From DASSFG01 sp035547915 (GTDB lineage Bacteria > Planctomycetota > Planctomycetia > Pirellulales > JAICIG01): a stretch of DNA of 64,000 nt. Under the pieces are notes generated by a model. It saw nothing but the letters and a program-made list of their open reading frames with translations. It did no database searches and was not told the DNA's origin. The stretch is from positions 119,793 through 183,792 of the forward strand of contig DASZTS010000020.1 in assembly GCA_035547915.1 (NCBI GenBank). Direction: 5' to 3'. This document shows positions 26,591-35,820 of the stretch, piece after piece (positions within the stretch are counted from its first letter, which is position 1; every line of letters begins with the position of its first letter). The position numbers were made by a program, and so were the translations under genes.

Positions 26591-26700
26591 TAGGCCCCGG
26601 TGCCGGTCGAGCGGATGCCCTTTCGTGGACCTTAGGCGGGGGCTAAACTCAGGCACATTCGGACGACCGACTTTCGCCGTAAACCTGGACGGGTAGCCCT

Positions 26701-28050
26701 ATGTGGGAAAAATTTCGCATCGTCTTCACGATTCCCGAGTTGCGGCGGAAGATTCTGCTTACGCTCGGACTGTTGGCGATCTACCGAGTCGGCTTCTGGA
26801 TCCCACTGCCGATCATCGACCAGTCGAAATCCGGACTCTTCAAAGAGACGGGTGGTTTCAGCGACATTCTCAAGAACGTCGCCACGTTCAGCGCCTCGCG
26901 GCTCGACGAAGCCACGATCTTCGGCCTGGGCATCATGCCTTACATCTCGGCCTCCATCATCTTTCAATTGCTCGGCAGCGTTTGGAAGCCGTTGGAAGAA
27001 CTCCAGAAGGAGGGCGAGAGCGGCCGTAAGAAAATCAACGAGTACACGCGCTACGCCACGGTGATACTCTGCCTCTTTCAGAGCTGGTTCTACTTGCGCT
27101 TCATGGCCAGTACGGACATGATCGAGCCCTCGTTCCTGGTCAATGGCGCGCTGCCGCTTTCCTGGAGCATCATCTCGGTGATGACGATGACCGCCGGCAC
27201 CATCTTTTTGATGTGGCTCGGCGAGCAGATCGACGAGTTCGGCATCGGCAACGGCATCAGCCTCTTGATCATGGCGGGTATTCTGGCCCGTATGCCCAAG
27301 GCGGGTATGGACCTGTTGCGGCCGATCTTCCAGGGCGAGCTCGTGCTCGAAGCCGGGCCGGGCGAAATGGGTGTAGCCAAGCTGATGGTTCTTGCCATGC
27401 TGTTCGTGGCGGTGGTGTTCGGCGTGGTGTATATCACGCAGGGCCAGCGGCGCATCCCCATGCAAAGCGCGAAGCATGTTCGCGGCCGACGCGTCTTCGG
27501 TGGCGGCACGCGGCAATACCTTCCGCTACGCGTCAACCAGGCCGGCGTCATGCCGATCATTTTCGCCAGCAGCTTGCTCATGTTCCCCGGCCTCTTTTTC
27601 GATCTGCTGGCCAAGGGATTTCCCAGCGTAAGCTTTTTCGGCGAAGCGCGCAGTGCGCTGATGACCCCTTCGGCCTACACCCACAACGTGCTCTACGTGG
27701 TGCTGATCTATTTCTTCTGCTACTTCTGGACGGCTATCACGTTCAACCCGAAGGACATGTCGGAGAACCTGAAGAACTTTGGTTCGTTCATTCCCGGCTA
27801 TCGCCCCGGCAAGCGCACGGCCGACTATCTCGAAAAGGTGATGATCCGTATCACCTACGTCGGAGCCGGCTTCTTGGCCCTGGTGGCAATCATGCCCACG
27901 CTGGTGTCGACATCCGCCGAAATCGAATACAATCTGGCCAGTTTCTATGGCGGCACCGGTCTGCTCATCGCCGTGAGCGTGGCGTTCGACCTGGTGCAGA
28001 AGATCGATAGCCATTTGGTGATGAGGAACTACAAGGGGCTACTCGAGTAA
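26701..28050 (+). CDS. secY: Preprotein translocase subunit SecY
   Basis: The product is 449 residues with the ten transmembrane helices of SecY. Recognisable segments include GIMPYISASIIFQLL, the cytoplasmic GESGRKKINEYTRY, QRRIPMQSAKHVRG, LPLRVNQAGVMPIIFASSLL, and DMSENLKNFGSFIPGYRPGKRTADYLEKV. It forms the protein-conducting channel in the inner membrane with SecE and SecG. Its ATG follows rplO by 110 nt, and a small hairpin lies after its stop. Confidence 0.98.
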   Translation: MWEKFRIVFTIPELRRKILLTLGLLAIYRVGFWIPLPIIDQSKSGLFKETGGFSDILKNVATFSASRLDEATIFGLGIMPYISASIIFQLLGSVWKPLEELQKEGESGRKKINEYTRYATVILCLFQSWFYLRFMASTDMIEPSFLVNGALPLSWSIISVMTMTAGTIFLMWLGEQIDEFGIGNGISLLIMAGILARMPKAGMDLLRPIFQGELVLEAGPGEMGVAKLMVLAMLFVAVVFGVVYITQGQRRIPMQSAKHVRGRRVFGGGTRQYLPLRVNQAGVMPIIFASSLLMFPGLFFDLLAKGFPSVSFFGEARSALMTPSAYTHNVLYVVLIYFFCYFWTAITFNPKDMSENLKNFGSFIPGYRPGKRTADYLEKVMIRITYVGAGFLALVAIMPTLVSTSAEIEYNLASFYGGTGLLIAVSVAFDLVQKIDSHLVMRNYKGLLE

Positions 28051-28090
28051 TTCGGCGACCGGCGGGGTGCGCCACTTTCCAGCATGTCCG

Positions 28091-28109
28091 AACGGCCAGA
28101 GGCCGTTTT
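28091..28109 (+). terminator. Weak hairpin between secY and adk
   Basis: A 7-bp perfect stem AACGGCC/GGCCGTT with a 3-nt loop ends in four T residues. It lies 40 nt after the secY stop and 46 nt before adk. It could cause partial termination; the short T tract makes it weak. Confidence 0.4.
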
Positions 28110-28155
28110 GTGCCAGGCGACGAAAATCCGGCCCTGTCAAGGCGCGGGGTGACCG

Positions 28156-28731
28156 ATGCGTTTGATCTTTATTGGTCCTCCCGGAGCCGGCAAGGGTACT
28201 CAGTCGCAACGGCTGCTCGCGTACTTGGGCATCCCGCACCTCTCCACAGGCGACGTGCTGCGGCAGGCCGTGCGCGATCAGACCGAGGCCGGGCGGTTAG
28301 CGGCACCGTATATGGATGCCGGGCAACTCGTGCCCGACGATGTGATTCTCAAGCTGATCAACGAGTGTATCCGTGACGGCGACTACGAAAAGGGCGTTCT
28401 TTTCGACGGGTTTCCCAGAACGCTGGCACAGGCCCGCGGACTCGACAAGACGTTGGAGCGGGTGGGACTTCCGCTGGACCTTGCGCTAGAATTGGACGTC
28501 GACGAGGCCGAAGTGATCCGCCGCCTCGCGGGCCGTGGCCGCAACGACGACCAGCCGGCGGTGATCGCCGAGCGTTTGCGCGGTTTCCGGAAGGCAACCC
28601 GGCCTCTGGTCGACTATTATCGTGACAAGGGTTTGCTTCACGTCATCGACGGACGGGGAACGCCAGACCAGGTTTTTGAGCGGATTCGGGCGGTGATCGA
28701 TGGTCTTCGGCGCCGCGCAGACGAGGAGTAA
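28156..28731 (+). CDS. adk: Adenylate kinase, short-lid form
   Basis: The product is 191 residues. The P-loop GPPGAGKGT (8-16), the NMP-binding LSTGDVLR, and FDGFPRTLAQA are typical. The LID segment is short (RRLAGRGRNDDQPAVIAERL) and has no zinc cysteines. It interconverts ATP plus AMP with two ADP in the cytoplasm. The secY-adk-map order is the common bacterial arrangement. Confidence 0.97.
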   Translation: MRLIFIGPPGAGKGTQSQRLLAYLGIPHLSTGDVLRQAVRDQTEAGRLAAPYMDAGQLVPDDVILKLINECIRDGDYEKGVLFDGFPRTLAQARGLDKTLERVGLPLDLALELDVDEAEVIRRLAGRGRNDDQPAVIAERLRGFRKATRPLVDYYRDKGLLHVIDGRGTPDQVFERIRAVIDGLRRRADEE

Positions 28732-28738
28732 GCGCCGC

Positions 28739-29524
28739 GTGGTCAACCTTCGATCACCTCGAGAAATCGCCCTTATGCGCCGCGCCGGCCTGCTGGTCTG
28801 GCAGGCCCACCAGGTGGCCCGCCCCCTGGTCAAGCCGGGCTGCACCACGGCGGAAATCGACCTGGCCATCGAACGATTCTTCGCCGAGCACAACGCCATT
28901 CCTCTCTTCAAGGGGGTGCCGGGCAAGGTTCCGTTTCCCGCCGTCACGTGCATCTCCGTCAACGAGGAAGTCGTGCACGGCATCCCCGGCCCGCGCCGCC
29001 TGGTCGAGGGCGACGTGGTCAGTATCGATACGGGATGCAAATTCGATGGGTGGTGCGGCGACGCGGCCGTAACGCGGCCGGTTGGCGAGATTCACCCCGA
29101 GAACCAGCGCCTGCTCGACGTGACCAAGGGTACGCTCGATCTGGCCATCGAGCTGATGAAGGTGAAGAGCCGCTGGAGTGAAGTGGCCGTCGAGATGGAA
29201 AAGTACGTCCGCGACGCGGGATTCTCCGTGGTCGAAACGTTCGTCGGCCACGGCATCGGCCGCGAAATGCACGAAGAGCCGCAGGTGCCCAACTTTTGCA
29301 GCAAGCAGTTGCGCAAGAACGGCGATTTCGAACTGCGGCCCGGTTTGGTCATCGCCATCGAACCGATGGTCAACGTGGGCACGGCCAAAGTGGTTGGGTT
29401 GGCCGACCATTGGACCCAGGTGACGAAAGACGGCCGCCCGAGCGCCCACTTCGAACATACCGTGGCCATGACCAAGGACGGTCCGGTCGCTCTCACCGCC
29501 GGGCCCAACGGCGAACCTGTGTAA
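28739..29524 (+). CDS. map: Methionine aminopeptidase, type I
   Basis: The product is 261 residues. The metal ligands are D97 and D108 (DTGCKFDGWCGDAA), H171 (GHGIG), E208 (AIEPM) and E239 (HFEHT), with substrate histidine H80 (VVHGIPG). I chose GTG 28739 because it gives the canonical N-terminus VNLRSPREIALMRRAG and GAGGAG lies 10 nt upstream. ATG 28700 would overlap adk by 32 nt and add unconserved residues. It removes N-terminal methionine from nascent proteins. infA, rpmJ, rpsM, rpsK and rpoA, which often follow, are not present. Confidence 0.95.
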   Translation: MVNLRSPREIALMRRAGLLVWQAHQVARPLVKPGCTTAEIDLAIERFFAEHNAIPLFKGVPGKVPFPAVTCISVNEEVVHGIPGPRRLVEGDVVSIDTGCKFDGWCGDAAVTRPVGEIHPENQRLLDVTKGTLDLAIELMKVKSRWSEVAVEMEKYVRDAGFSVVETFVGHGIGREMHEEPQVPNFCSKQLRKNGDFELRPGLVIAIEPMVNVGTAKVVGLADHWTQVTKDGRPSAHFEHTVAMTKDGPVALTAGPNGEPV

Positions 29525-29729
29525 TCCGGTGCGGCGGCTCCCGGCTGGAGGGCTGCCCACTTTGTAAACCGCCCGGTAATCCCTTTCGAGGGCCGAGGCG
29601 GTTATACTTAGGATCGACCCGAATGGGGCTGTTATCGTGGCCCCGCCTTTCGGCGCTCCGGTAAGAGCCTATCCCAGCACCGCCCGTCGTCGATCGACCA
29701 CCGATCGGCGCCCACCCGTGAGTCGAACG

Positions 29730-32700
29730 ATGTTGTTTCGCCTGGTCTGTCTCTTGCTTGCCTCCGTTGCGGCAAGCCACCACGCCGCCGCGGCGCCTGC
29801 CGATTTTCAGCGAGACATCGAGCCCGTCTTCGCCGAGCACTGTGCCCAGTGTCACGGAGTCGATGCGGCCGAACGCAAGAGCGGGCTGCGGCTCGATGAG
29901 CGCGCCAGCGCGCTGAAGGGGGGCGATTCGGGCGCGCCGGCCATCGTGCCCGGTCGACCGGAAGCGAGCGAGTTGATTCGTCGCATCACGTCGACCGACC
30001 CCGATGTAGTGATGCCGCCGCCGGACCACAAAAAACCTCTCTCGGCCTCCCAGATCGCAGCCTTACTGCAATGGGTGCGCGACGGCGCCAACTACGAGTC
30101 GCATTGGGCCTTTTCGCCGCCGCAAAAAGCCAATCTGCCGGAGAGTTCCGGGCACCCGATCGACGCCTTGGTGACCTCACGTTTGAAAGAGCGCGGACTC
30201 TCAATCTCGCCCGCGGCCACCTCGGCGCAGCTCTGCCGGCGGCTCTATCTCGACCTCATCGGCCTGCCTCCTTCGCCGGCAGAGTTGGCAGCCTTCGAGC
30301 AGCAGGGCTTTGAGGCGACGGTCGACCTTCTGTTGGCCAGCGAGCGATATGGGGAGAAGTGGGCCCGGCACTGGCTCGACGCCGCCCGCTACTCCGACAC
30401 CAATGGCTATGAAAAGGATATGCCGCGCGAACAGTGGAAGTGGCGTGACTGGGTGGTCGCCGCGCTCAACCGCGACATGCCCTACGATCAATTCGTGATC
30501 GAGCAGTTCGCCGGCGACCTGTTGCCCGGCGCGACGCAGGATCAGATCATCGCCACCGGTTTTTTGCGCAACAGCATGATCAACGAGGAGGGGGCCATCG
30601 TGCCGGAGCAGTTCCGCATGGTGGAGATGTTCGACCGCATCGACTGTGTCGGCAAGGCTGTATTGGGTTTGACCGCCCAATGCGCCCAGTGCCATTCGCA
30701 CAAGTTCGATCCGCTCACGCATGAAGAGTATTACGGCATGTTCGCCTTCCTCAATACGTCGTACGAAGCCCGCTCGTGGGTTTATACGGCCGACCAGGAA
30801 CGGCAAATCGCCGACATTCGCCGCGCCATTGGCGAGGCGGAGGAACGATTGCGGGCCGCGCGGCCGCAGTGGCAACAAGAGCTCGCCGCCTGGCAAGCGA
30901 CCATGCTCCAGAAACAGGCCCGCTGGGAACCGCTCGTGGCGACGGAACTCGGCTCGATCAGCGGATTGAACCACCCCACGCAGGAAGCCGACCTATCGCT
31001 ATTGATGGAAGGCCACCCCAGCAGCGATGTGTTCGTGATCGCGTCGCCCGCACTCGATGGCGTGACCGGGCTACGGCTAGAGGCGCTCAACCATCGTAAT
31101 CTACCGCACAACGGGCCGGGCCGTAGTGGGCTGGGCACGTGGAGCATGAACGAGTTGGAAGTGTTCGTCAAACGGCCGGACGGCAAGGATTGGGAAAAGC
31201 AAAAGCTCGTGAACGCGTCGGCCGATTTTTCGGAACCGGAGAAGAAGCAGGCCGACGGTAAGAAGGCCAGCGGCCCCGTCGCCTATCTTATCGACGGCAG
31301 CGACGACACGACGTGGGCCGTCGATCGCGGCATCGGCCGGCGCAATCAACCGTCTGTGGCCGTGATTCAGTTCGAGCAGCCGCTTAAATTTCCAGCCGGC
31401 ACACAATTGAAAGTGGCCTGGCGCATGAACGACATGCTCGGCTGCTGCCGCTTCAGCCTGACACGCGATGCGGCCCCGGCGGCACCGCCGGCCAACCACG
31501 CCGCGATGCTCGCGCTGGCGACGCCCGAGTCGGAGCGTTCCACCGCCGACAACGCGGCCATCTTTACCGCTTGGCGCGGCAGTCTGGCCGAGGCGAAGCC
31601 GACCAACGACGAGATCGACGCCCTGTGGAACAAGTTCCCGCAGGCCGCGACCTCCATCCTCCATCTGGCCGAACAAGAGCCCGGCAAGCGTCGCAAAACG
31701 TATCTCCTGGACCGCGGCAATTGGGATCAGCCGTTGCGTGTTGTCGAGCCGCACACTCCGGCCGCGTTTCACCCGTACCGCGAGGAGTGGCCGCGCGATC
31801 GGCTCGGATTCGCCCGCTGGTTGACCGACCGGAGCTCGCCGCTTGCGGCCCGTGTGGCGGTGAACCGCGTCTGGCAAGCGATGTTCGGTTCCGGTCTCGT
31901 CGAAACGTCCGAGGATTTCGGCACACGCGCGCCGGTGCCCGAATACCGCGAGTTGCTCGATTGGCTGGCCGTCGATTTCATGGACAACGGCTGGAGCCAG
32001 AAGCGCCTGGTTCGCGCCATCGTTACGAGCGCCGTCTATCGGCAATCGTCGCACGCCTCGGCCGAGCTGCTGGAGCGCGACCCGCGCAACCAATGGCTGG
32101 CCCGCGGGCCGCGCTTCCGCAACGACGCGGAAGTGGTGCGCGATATCGCGCTCTGTGTCTCGGGGCTGATCACGCATAAGCTGGGCGGTCCGAGCGTCAT
32201 TCCCCCCGTGCCGCAGAACGTGCTCGACTACAACTTCACCTACCCAGGATATTGGAAGCCGGCCGAAGGTGCGGAGCGCTACCGCCGCGCGCTGTACGGT
32301 TTTCGCAAACGGTCGATGCCCGACCCCGTGATGTCCAATTTCGATGCACCCAACGCGGATTTCGCCTGCGCTCGCCGCGTGCGATCGAATACGCCGCTGG
32401 CGGCGCTGACGGCCCTCAACGAGACGATCTTCGTCGAAGCTGCTCGGGCGTTGGCCCTGCGCGTATTGCGCGAGGGCGGAAGCAACGACACACAGCGGGC
32501 CGACTATGCGTTCGCCCTGTGTACGTCGCGCCACCCGACCGACGGCGAGCGCGAGGCGGTGCTCGCCCTGCTCCAATCGCGGCGGCAACGGCTGGCCGAC
32601 GGCTGGCTGAACCCGCGCGAGATCGCCACCGGCGACTCGGGGCGCCTCCCCGAATTACCGTCCGGCACCACGCCGCAAGATGCCGCGGCCTGGACGTTGG

Positions 32701-32747
32701 CGGCTCGCGTGTTGTTGAACCTCGACGAAACCATCACCAAGAAATGA
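29730..32747 (+). CDS. Planctomycete cytochrome c / DUF1549 / DUF1553 protein
   Basis: The product is 1005 residues with a signal peptide (MLFRLVCLLLASVAASHHAAAA). Domain order: planctomycete cytochrome c domain with CAQCH (C38, C41, H42), DUF1549 (about 140-345) ending in a second CAQCH, an insert of about 300 residues with a beta-rich discoidin-like part (YLIDGSDDTTWAVDRGIGRRNQPSVAVI), and DUF1553 in the C-terminal third (PLAARVAVNRVW to the end). The family is widespread in planctomycetes, exported, and usually followed by a DUF1501 gene, as here with a 4-nt overlap. The catalytic role is not established; two haem-binding motifs suggest electron transfer. A TATACT box at 29603-29608 lacks a good -35. 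Confidence 0.93.
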   Translation: MLFRLVCLLLASVAASHHAAAAPADFQRDIEPVFAEHCAQCHGVDAAERKSGLRLDERASALKGGDSGAPAIVPGRPEASELIRRITSTDPDVVMPPPDHKKPLSASQIAALLQWVRDGANYESHWAFSPPQKANLPESSGHPIDALVTSRLKERGLSISPAATSAQLCRRLYLDLIGLPPSPAELAAFEQQGFEATVDLLLASERYGEKWARHWLDAARYSDTNGYEKDMPREQWKWRDWVVAALNRDMPYDQFVIEQFAGDLLPGATQDQIIATGFLRNSMINEEGAIVPEQFRMVEMFDRIDCVGKAVLGLTAQCAQCHSHKFDPLTHEEYYGMFAFLNTSYEARSWVYTADQERQIADIRRAIGEAEERLRAARPQWQQELAAWQATMLQKQARWEPLVATELGSISGLNHPTQEADLSLLMEGHPSSDVFVIASPALDGVTGLRLEALNHRNLPHNGPGRSGLGTWSMNELEVFVKRPDGKDWEKQKLVNASADFSEPEKKQADGKKASGPVAYLIDGSDDTTWAVDRGIGRRNQPSVAVIQFEQPLKFPAGTQLKVAWRMNDMLGCCRFSLTRDAAPAAPPANHAAMLALATPESERSTADNAAIFTAWRGSLAEAKPTNDEIDALWNKFPQAATSILHLAEQEPGKRRKTYLLDRGNWDQPLRVVEPHTPAAFHPYREEWPRDRLGFARWLTDRSSPLAARVAVNRVWQAMFGSGLVETSEDFGTRAPVPEYRELLDWLAVDFMDNGWSQKRLVRAIVTSAVYRQSSHASAELLERDPRNQWLARGPRFRNDAEVVRDIALCVSGLITHKLGGPSVIPPVPQNVLDYNFTYPGYWKPAEGAERYRRALYGFRKRSMPDPVMSNFDAPNADFACARRVRSNTPLAALTALNETIFVEAARALALRVLREGGSNDTQRADYAFALCTSRHPTDGEREAVLALLQSRRQRLADGWLNPREIATGDSGRLPELPSGTTPQDAAAWTLAARVLLNLDETITKK

Positions 32748-34192
32748 GTGCCAAGCATATGGACCTCACTCCACAACTCCGCCGGCTGCGCGCCCAATAC
32801 CTCAGCCGCCGCTGGTTCCTGGGCGAGTGCGGCATCGGATTGGCCGGCATCGCGGCCCATTCCTTGCTCGCGTCCGAGGGGCGGGCGAATCCGAACGCGG
32901 CGGAAAACCCACTCGCGCCACGGCAGCCGCACTTTCCGGCCAAGGCGAAGCGGGTGATCTACCTGTTTCAGGCCGGCGCACCGAGTCATTTAGAGTTGTT
33001 CGACAACAAGCCGGAACTCGCCGCACACGACGGCAAGTTGCCGCCGCCCGAGTTGCTGAAGGGTTATCGGGCCGCGTTTATCAATCCTAATTCGGCATTG
33101 CTCGGCCCCAAGTTCAAGTTCGCGCGCCACGGTCAATGCGGCATGGAGTTGAGCGAGGTGTTGCCCCACACCGCCCAAATTGCCGACGACCTCTGCCTCA
33201 TCCGCACCATGCAGACCGAGGCCGTCAATCACGCGCCCGCGCAGATCATGATGAACTCCGGCTCCCAGCAGTTCGGCCGCCCGGCCTTCGGCTCGTGGAC
33301 CGTGTATGGCCTGGGGAGCGAATCGGCCGATCTGCCCGGGTTCGTCGTGCTCACGAGCGCGAAGGGGACCAGTGGCGGCGCGAGCAACTACGGTTGCGGC
33401 TTCTTGCCGACGATCTACGGGGGCACGCCGTTTCGCAGCGCCGGCGATCCGGTGCTCTACCTGTCCAACCCGGCGGGCATCGACCGCGAGACACAACGGG
33501 CGTCTCTCGATGCCTTGCAACGCTTGAACGAACAGTCGCTCGCCGCCGACTTCGATCCCGAGGTCAGCGCCCGGATCCAGAGCTACGAGATGGCGTACCG
33601 CCTGCAAACGAGCGCTCCAGAGCTGATGGACCTCAGCCAAGAGAAGAAGGAAACGCTCGATCGCTATGGCATCAAGTCGCCGACCGACGCCAGCTACGCC
33701 CGCAACTGCCTGCTGGCCCGGCGGTTGGTGGAGCGAGGCGTGCGATTCGTGCAGCTCTTTCACGAAGTCTGGGACCAACACGGCAATCTCACCAACGGCG
33801 TCAAGCAGAACGCGCTCGACACCGACCAGGCGAGCGCCGCGCTGGTGGCCGACCTGAAGCAGCGTGGACTGTTGGACGAGACCCTCGTGATCTGGGGCGG
33901 CGAGTTTGGCCGCACGCCGATGGTGCAGGGGGGCAGCGATGGTCGCGACCATCACAATCGCTGCTTCAGCCTCTGGGTGGCCGGTGGCGGCATGAAGGCG
34001 GGCTACACGCATGGCCGGACGGACGACCTGGGATTCAACGTCGCCGCCGATCCCGTGCACGTACACGATCTACACGCCACTCTGCTGCACCTATTGGGCT
34101 TCGACCATACGCGGCTGACCTATCGTTTCCAGGGCCGCGATTTCCGCCTGACCGACGTACACGGCCGCATCGTGAACGAGATTTTGGCCTAG
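32744..34192 (+). CDS. DUF1501 protein, Tat-type signal
   Basis: The product is 482 residues. The start overlaps the previous stop (ATGA). The N-terminus has a Tat-like motif SRRWFLGECGIGLAGIA (R22, R23), consistent with folded export. DUF1501 proteins are related to the alkaline phosphatase/sulfatase superfamily; matching segments are YLFQAGAPSHLELFDNKPEL near the start and VIWGGEFGRTPMVQGG...GRDHHNRCFSLWVAGGGMKAG near the end, with candidate metal ligands in D-x-H-H. The substrate is unknown. It is translationally coupled to the DUF1549/1553 gene, so the two products probably act together. Confidence 0.93.
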   Translation: MSAKHMDLTPQLRRLRAQYLSRRWFLGECGIGLAGIAAHSLLASEGRANPNAAENPLAPRQPHFPAKAKRVIYLFQAGAPSHLELFDNKPELAAHDGKLPPPELLKGYRAAFINPNSALLGPKFKFARHGQCGMELSEVLPHTAQIADDLCLIRTMQTEAVNHAPAQIMMNSGSQQFGRPAFGSWTVYGLGSESADLPGFVVLTSAKGTSGGASNYGCGFLPTIYGGTPFRSAGDPVLYLSNPAGIDRETQRASLDALQRLNEQSLAADFDPEVSARIQSYEMAYRLQTSAPELMDLSQEKKETLDRYGIKSPTDASYARNCLLARRLVERGVRFVQLFHEVWDQHGNLTNGVKQNALDTDQASAALVADLKQRGLLDETLVIWGGEFGRTPMVQGGSDGRDHHNRCFSLWVAGGGMKAGYTHGRTDDLGFNVAADPVHVHDLHATLLHLLGFDHTRLTYRFQGRDFRLTDVHGRIVNEILA

Positions 34193-34287
34193 GTCGCGGC
34201 ACGTTCGGTGCGCCGTTCCGCGTTGCGGCAGCGCTTGAATTGCGTTCTACTTGGAACGTTCTCAACTGGCGGCCCGGGAGACTCGGC

Positions 34288-35685
34288 GTGCTGCGCCTGT
34301 GCGATTTCGATCGGCGGTTCGGACGGCGCGAGTTTCTACGCGTCGGTGGTTTGACGTTGGGCGGGCTGGCACTCTCCGATCTGCTCGCCGCGCGCTCGGC
34401 CGCGGCGCAGTCCGGGCGGCTGGTGACGGACAAGTCGGTCATCTTACTCTTCCTGCACGGCGGCCCGAGCCAGTTCGAGACCTTCGATCCCAAAATGTCG
34501 GCGCCCGCCGAGGTGCGCAGCGTCACGGACGAAGTCGCCACGCGGATTCCGGGCGTCACGTTCGGCGGCACCTTTCCGCGGCTGGCTTCGCTCGCCGACA
34601 AGCTGACGGTCGTGCGCTCGTTCACCACCGGCGACGCCAATCACGACATCAAGCCGATCGTCTGCCGCGATTCTTTGGGAGCGAACATCGGCTCGATCTA
34701 CAGCCGCGTCGCCGGCTCCAATCATCCCGCCACCGGCATTCCGACCAACGTAGCCCTCTATCCGCAGGCCATCGACACCGGAGCGCTACCGGCTGTCAAA
34801 AACTTCGGCGATTTCGAGGCCACGGGAGCGCTGGGCAAGTCGGTCGCGCCCTTCGTGCCGGCCGGCAAGGGAGAGATGCAGCAGGCGATGCGGCTGGAGT
34901 TGCCGCTCGCCCGACTCGACGATCGCCGGGCCATTCTTCGCCAGGTCGATCGCCTGCGTTGGGGTGCCGATGCCGGCGGTCTGTCGGACGGCGTCGATCG
35001 CCTGCGCGAACAGGCGTTTCGTGTCATCTTGGGGAGCGTGGCCGATGCCTTCGACGTGAACAAGGAAGACGCCGCCACGCTAGCCCGGTATGACACGAGC
35101 CGGCTCATTCACCCCGACTCGATCAGCAAACGCTGGAACAACAACAAGAACTACCGCGACCACACGCAAACGCTGGGCAAGCTGCTGCTGTTGGCTCGGC
35201 GGCTCTGCGAGGCGGGCTGCGGCTTCGTGACGGTAACCACCAGCTTTGTCTGGGACATGCACGCCGACGACAACAACGCCGGAGTCGCCGAAGGCATGGG
35301 CTACATGGGCTTGCCGCTCGATTATGCACTTTCGGCCCTATTCGAAGACCTGGCCGCGCGCGGGCTCGACGATCGCATCCTGGTGGTCGTCTGCGGAGAG
35401 ATGGGCCGCACGCCGCGGCTGAACGCCCGCGGCGGCCGCGACCATTGGGGCAACCTCGCTCCCTTGCTGCTGTATGGCGGTGGATTGCCGAAGGGGCAGG
35501 TGATCGGTCAATCGACGCGCGACGGCGGCGAACCGCTCGCCGAGCGCGTGACCATCAAGAACCTGCTCGGTACGATCCTGCACACGCTCCTCGACACCGG
35601 CGAAGTCCGTGTCGCGGGCGGCGTGCCGACCGAGATCAACCGCCTACTCGCCGAAGCCGAGCCGATCGCCGGGCTGATGAGCTGA
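34288..35685 (+). CDS. DUF1501 protein, second paralogue, Tat-type signal
   Basis: The product is 465 residues. No ATG fits; GTG 34288 is chosen because GGGAG lies 7 nt upstream and a Tat-type signal follows at once (DRRFGRREFLRVGGLTLGGLALSDLL; R13, R14). The DUF1501 pattern is clear: LFLHGGPSQFETFDPK at the N-terminal side and VVCGEMGRTPRLNARGGRDHWGNLAPLLLYGGG near the C-terminus. It lies 95 nt after the first DUF1501 gene but is only distantly similar to it, so a recent tandem duplication is unlikely. Confidence 0.92.
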   Translation: MLRLCDFDRRFGRREFLRVGGLTLGGLALSDLLAARSAAAQSGRLVTDKSVILLFLHGGPSQFETFDPKMSAPAEVRSVTDEVATRIPGVTFGGTFPRLASLADKLTVVRSFTTGDANHDIKPIVCRDSLGANIGSIYSRVAGSNHPATGIPTNVALYPQAIDTGALPAVKNFGDFEATGALGKSVAPFVPAGKGEMQQAMRLELPLARLDDRRAILRQVDRLRWGADAGGLSDGVDRLREQAFRVILGSVADAFDVNKEDAATLARYDTSRLIHPDSISKRWNNNKNYRDHTQTLGKLLLLARRLCEAGCGFVTVTTSFVWDMHADDNNAGVAEGMGYMGLPLDYALSALFEDLAARGLDDRILVVVCGEMGRTPRLNARGGRDHWGNLAPLLLYGGGLPKGQVIGQSTRDGGEPLAERVTIKNLLGTILHTLLDTGEVRVAGGVPTEINRLLAEAEPIAGLMS

Positions 35686-35820
35686 TGTCTCGTAGGCGCA
35701 CCTTCGTTGAAGCCACGCACGTTTTCGGCGTGTGGTCCGTTTCGTTGCCTGCTCGTCGATCACGAATTATTCTGAGTTTCACCCTTTCGTCGCCCGTTTC
35801 GATCTGCGAGGAGCCTTGCC

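Noticed and set aside
29525..29636. Possible rpmJ or infA after map
   Set aside because: No short frame with the four-cysteine/histidine pattern of L36 or the IF1 OB-fold is present.
33136..34287. Upstream extension of the second DUF1501 frame
   Set aside because: The frame stays open through the first DUF1501 gene, but the sequence is Arg-rich out-of-frame translation; the Tat signal starts at 34288.
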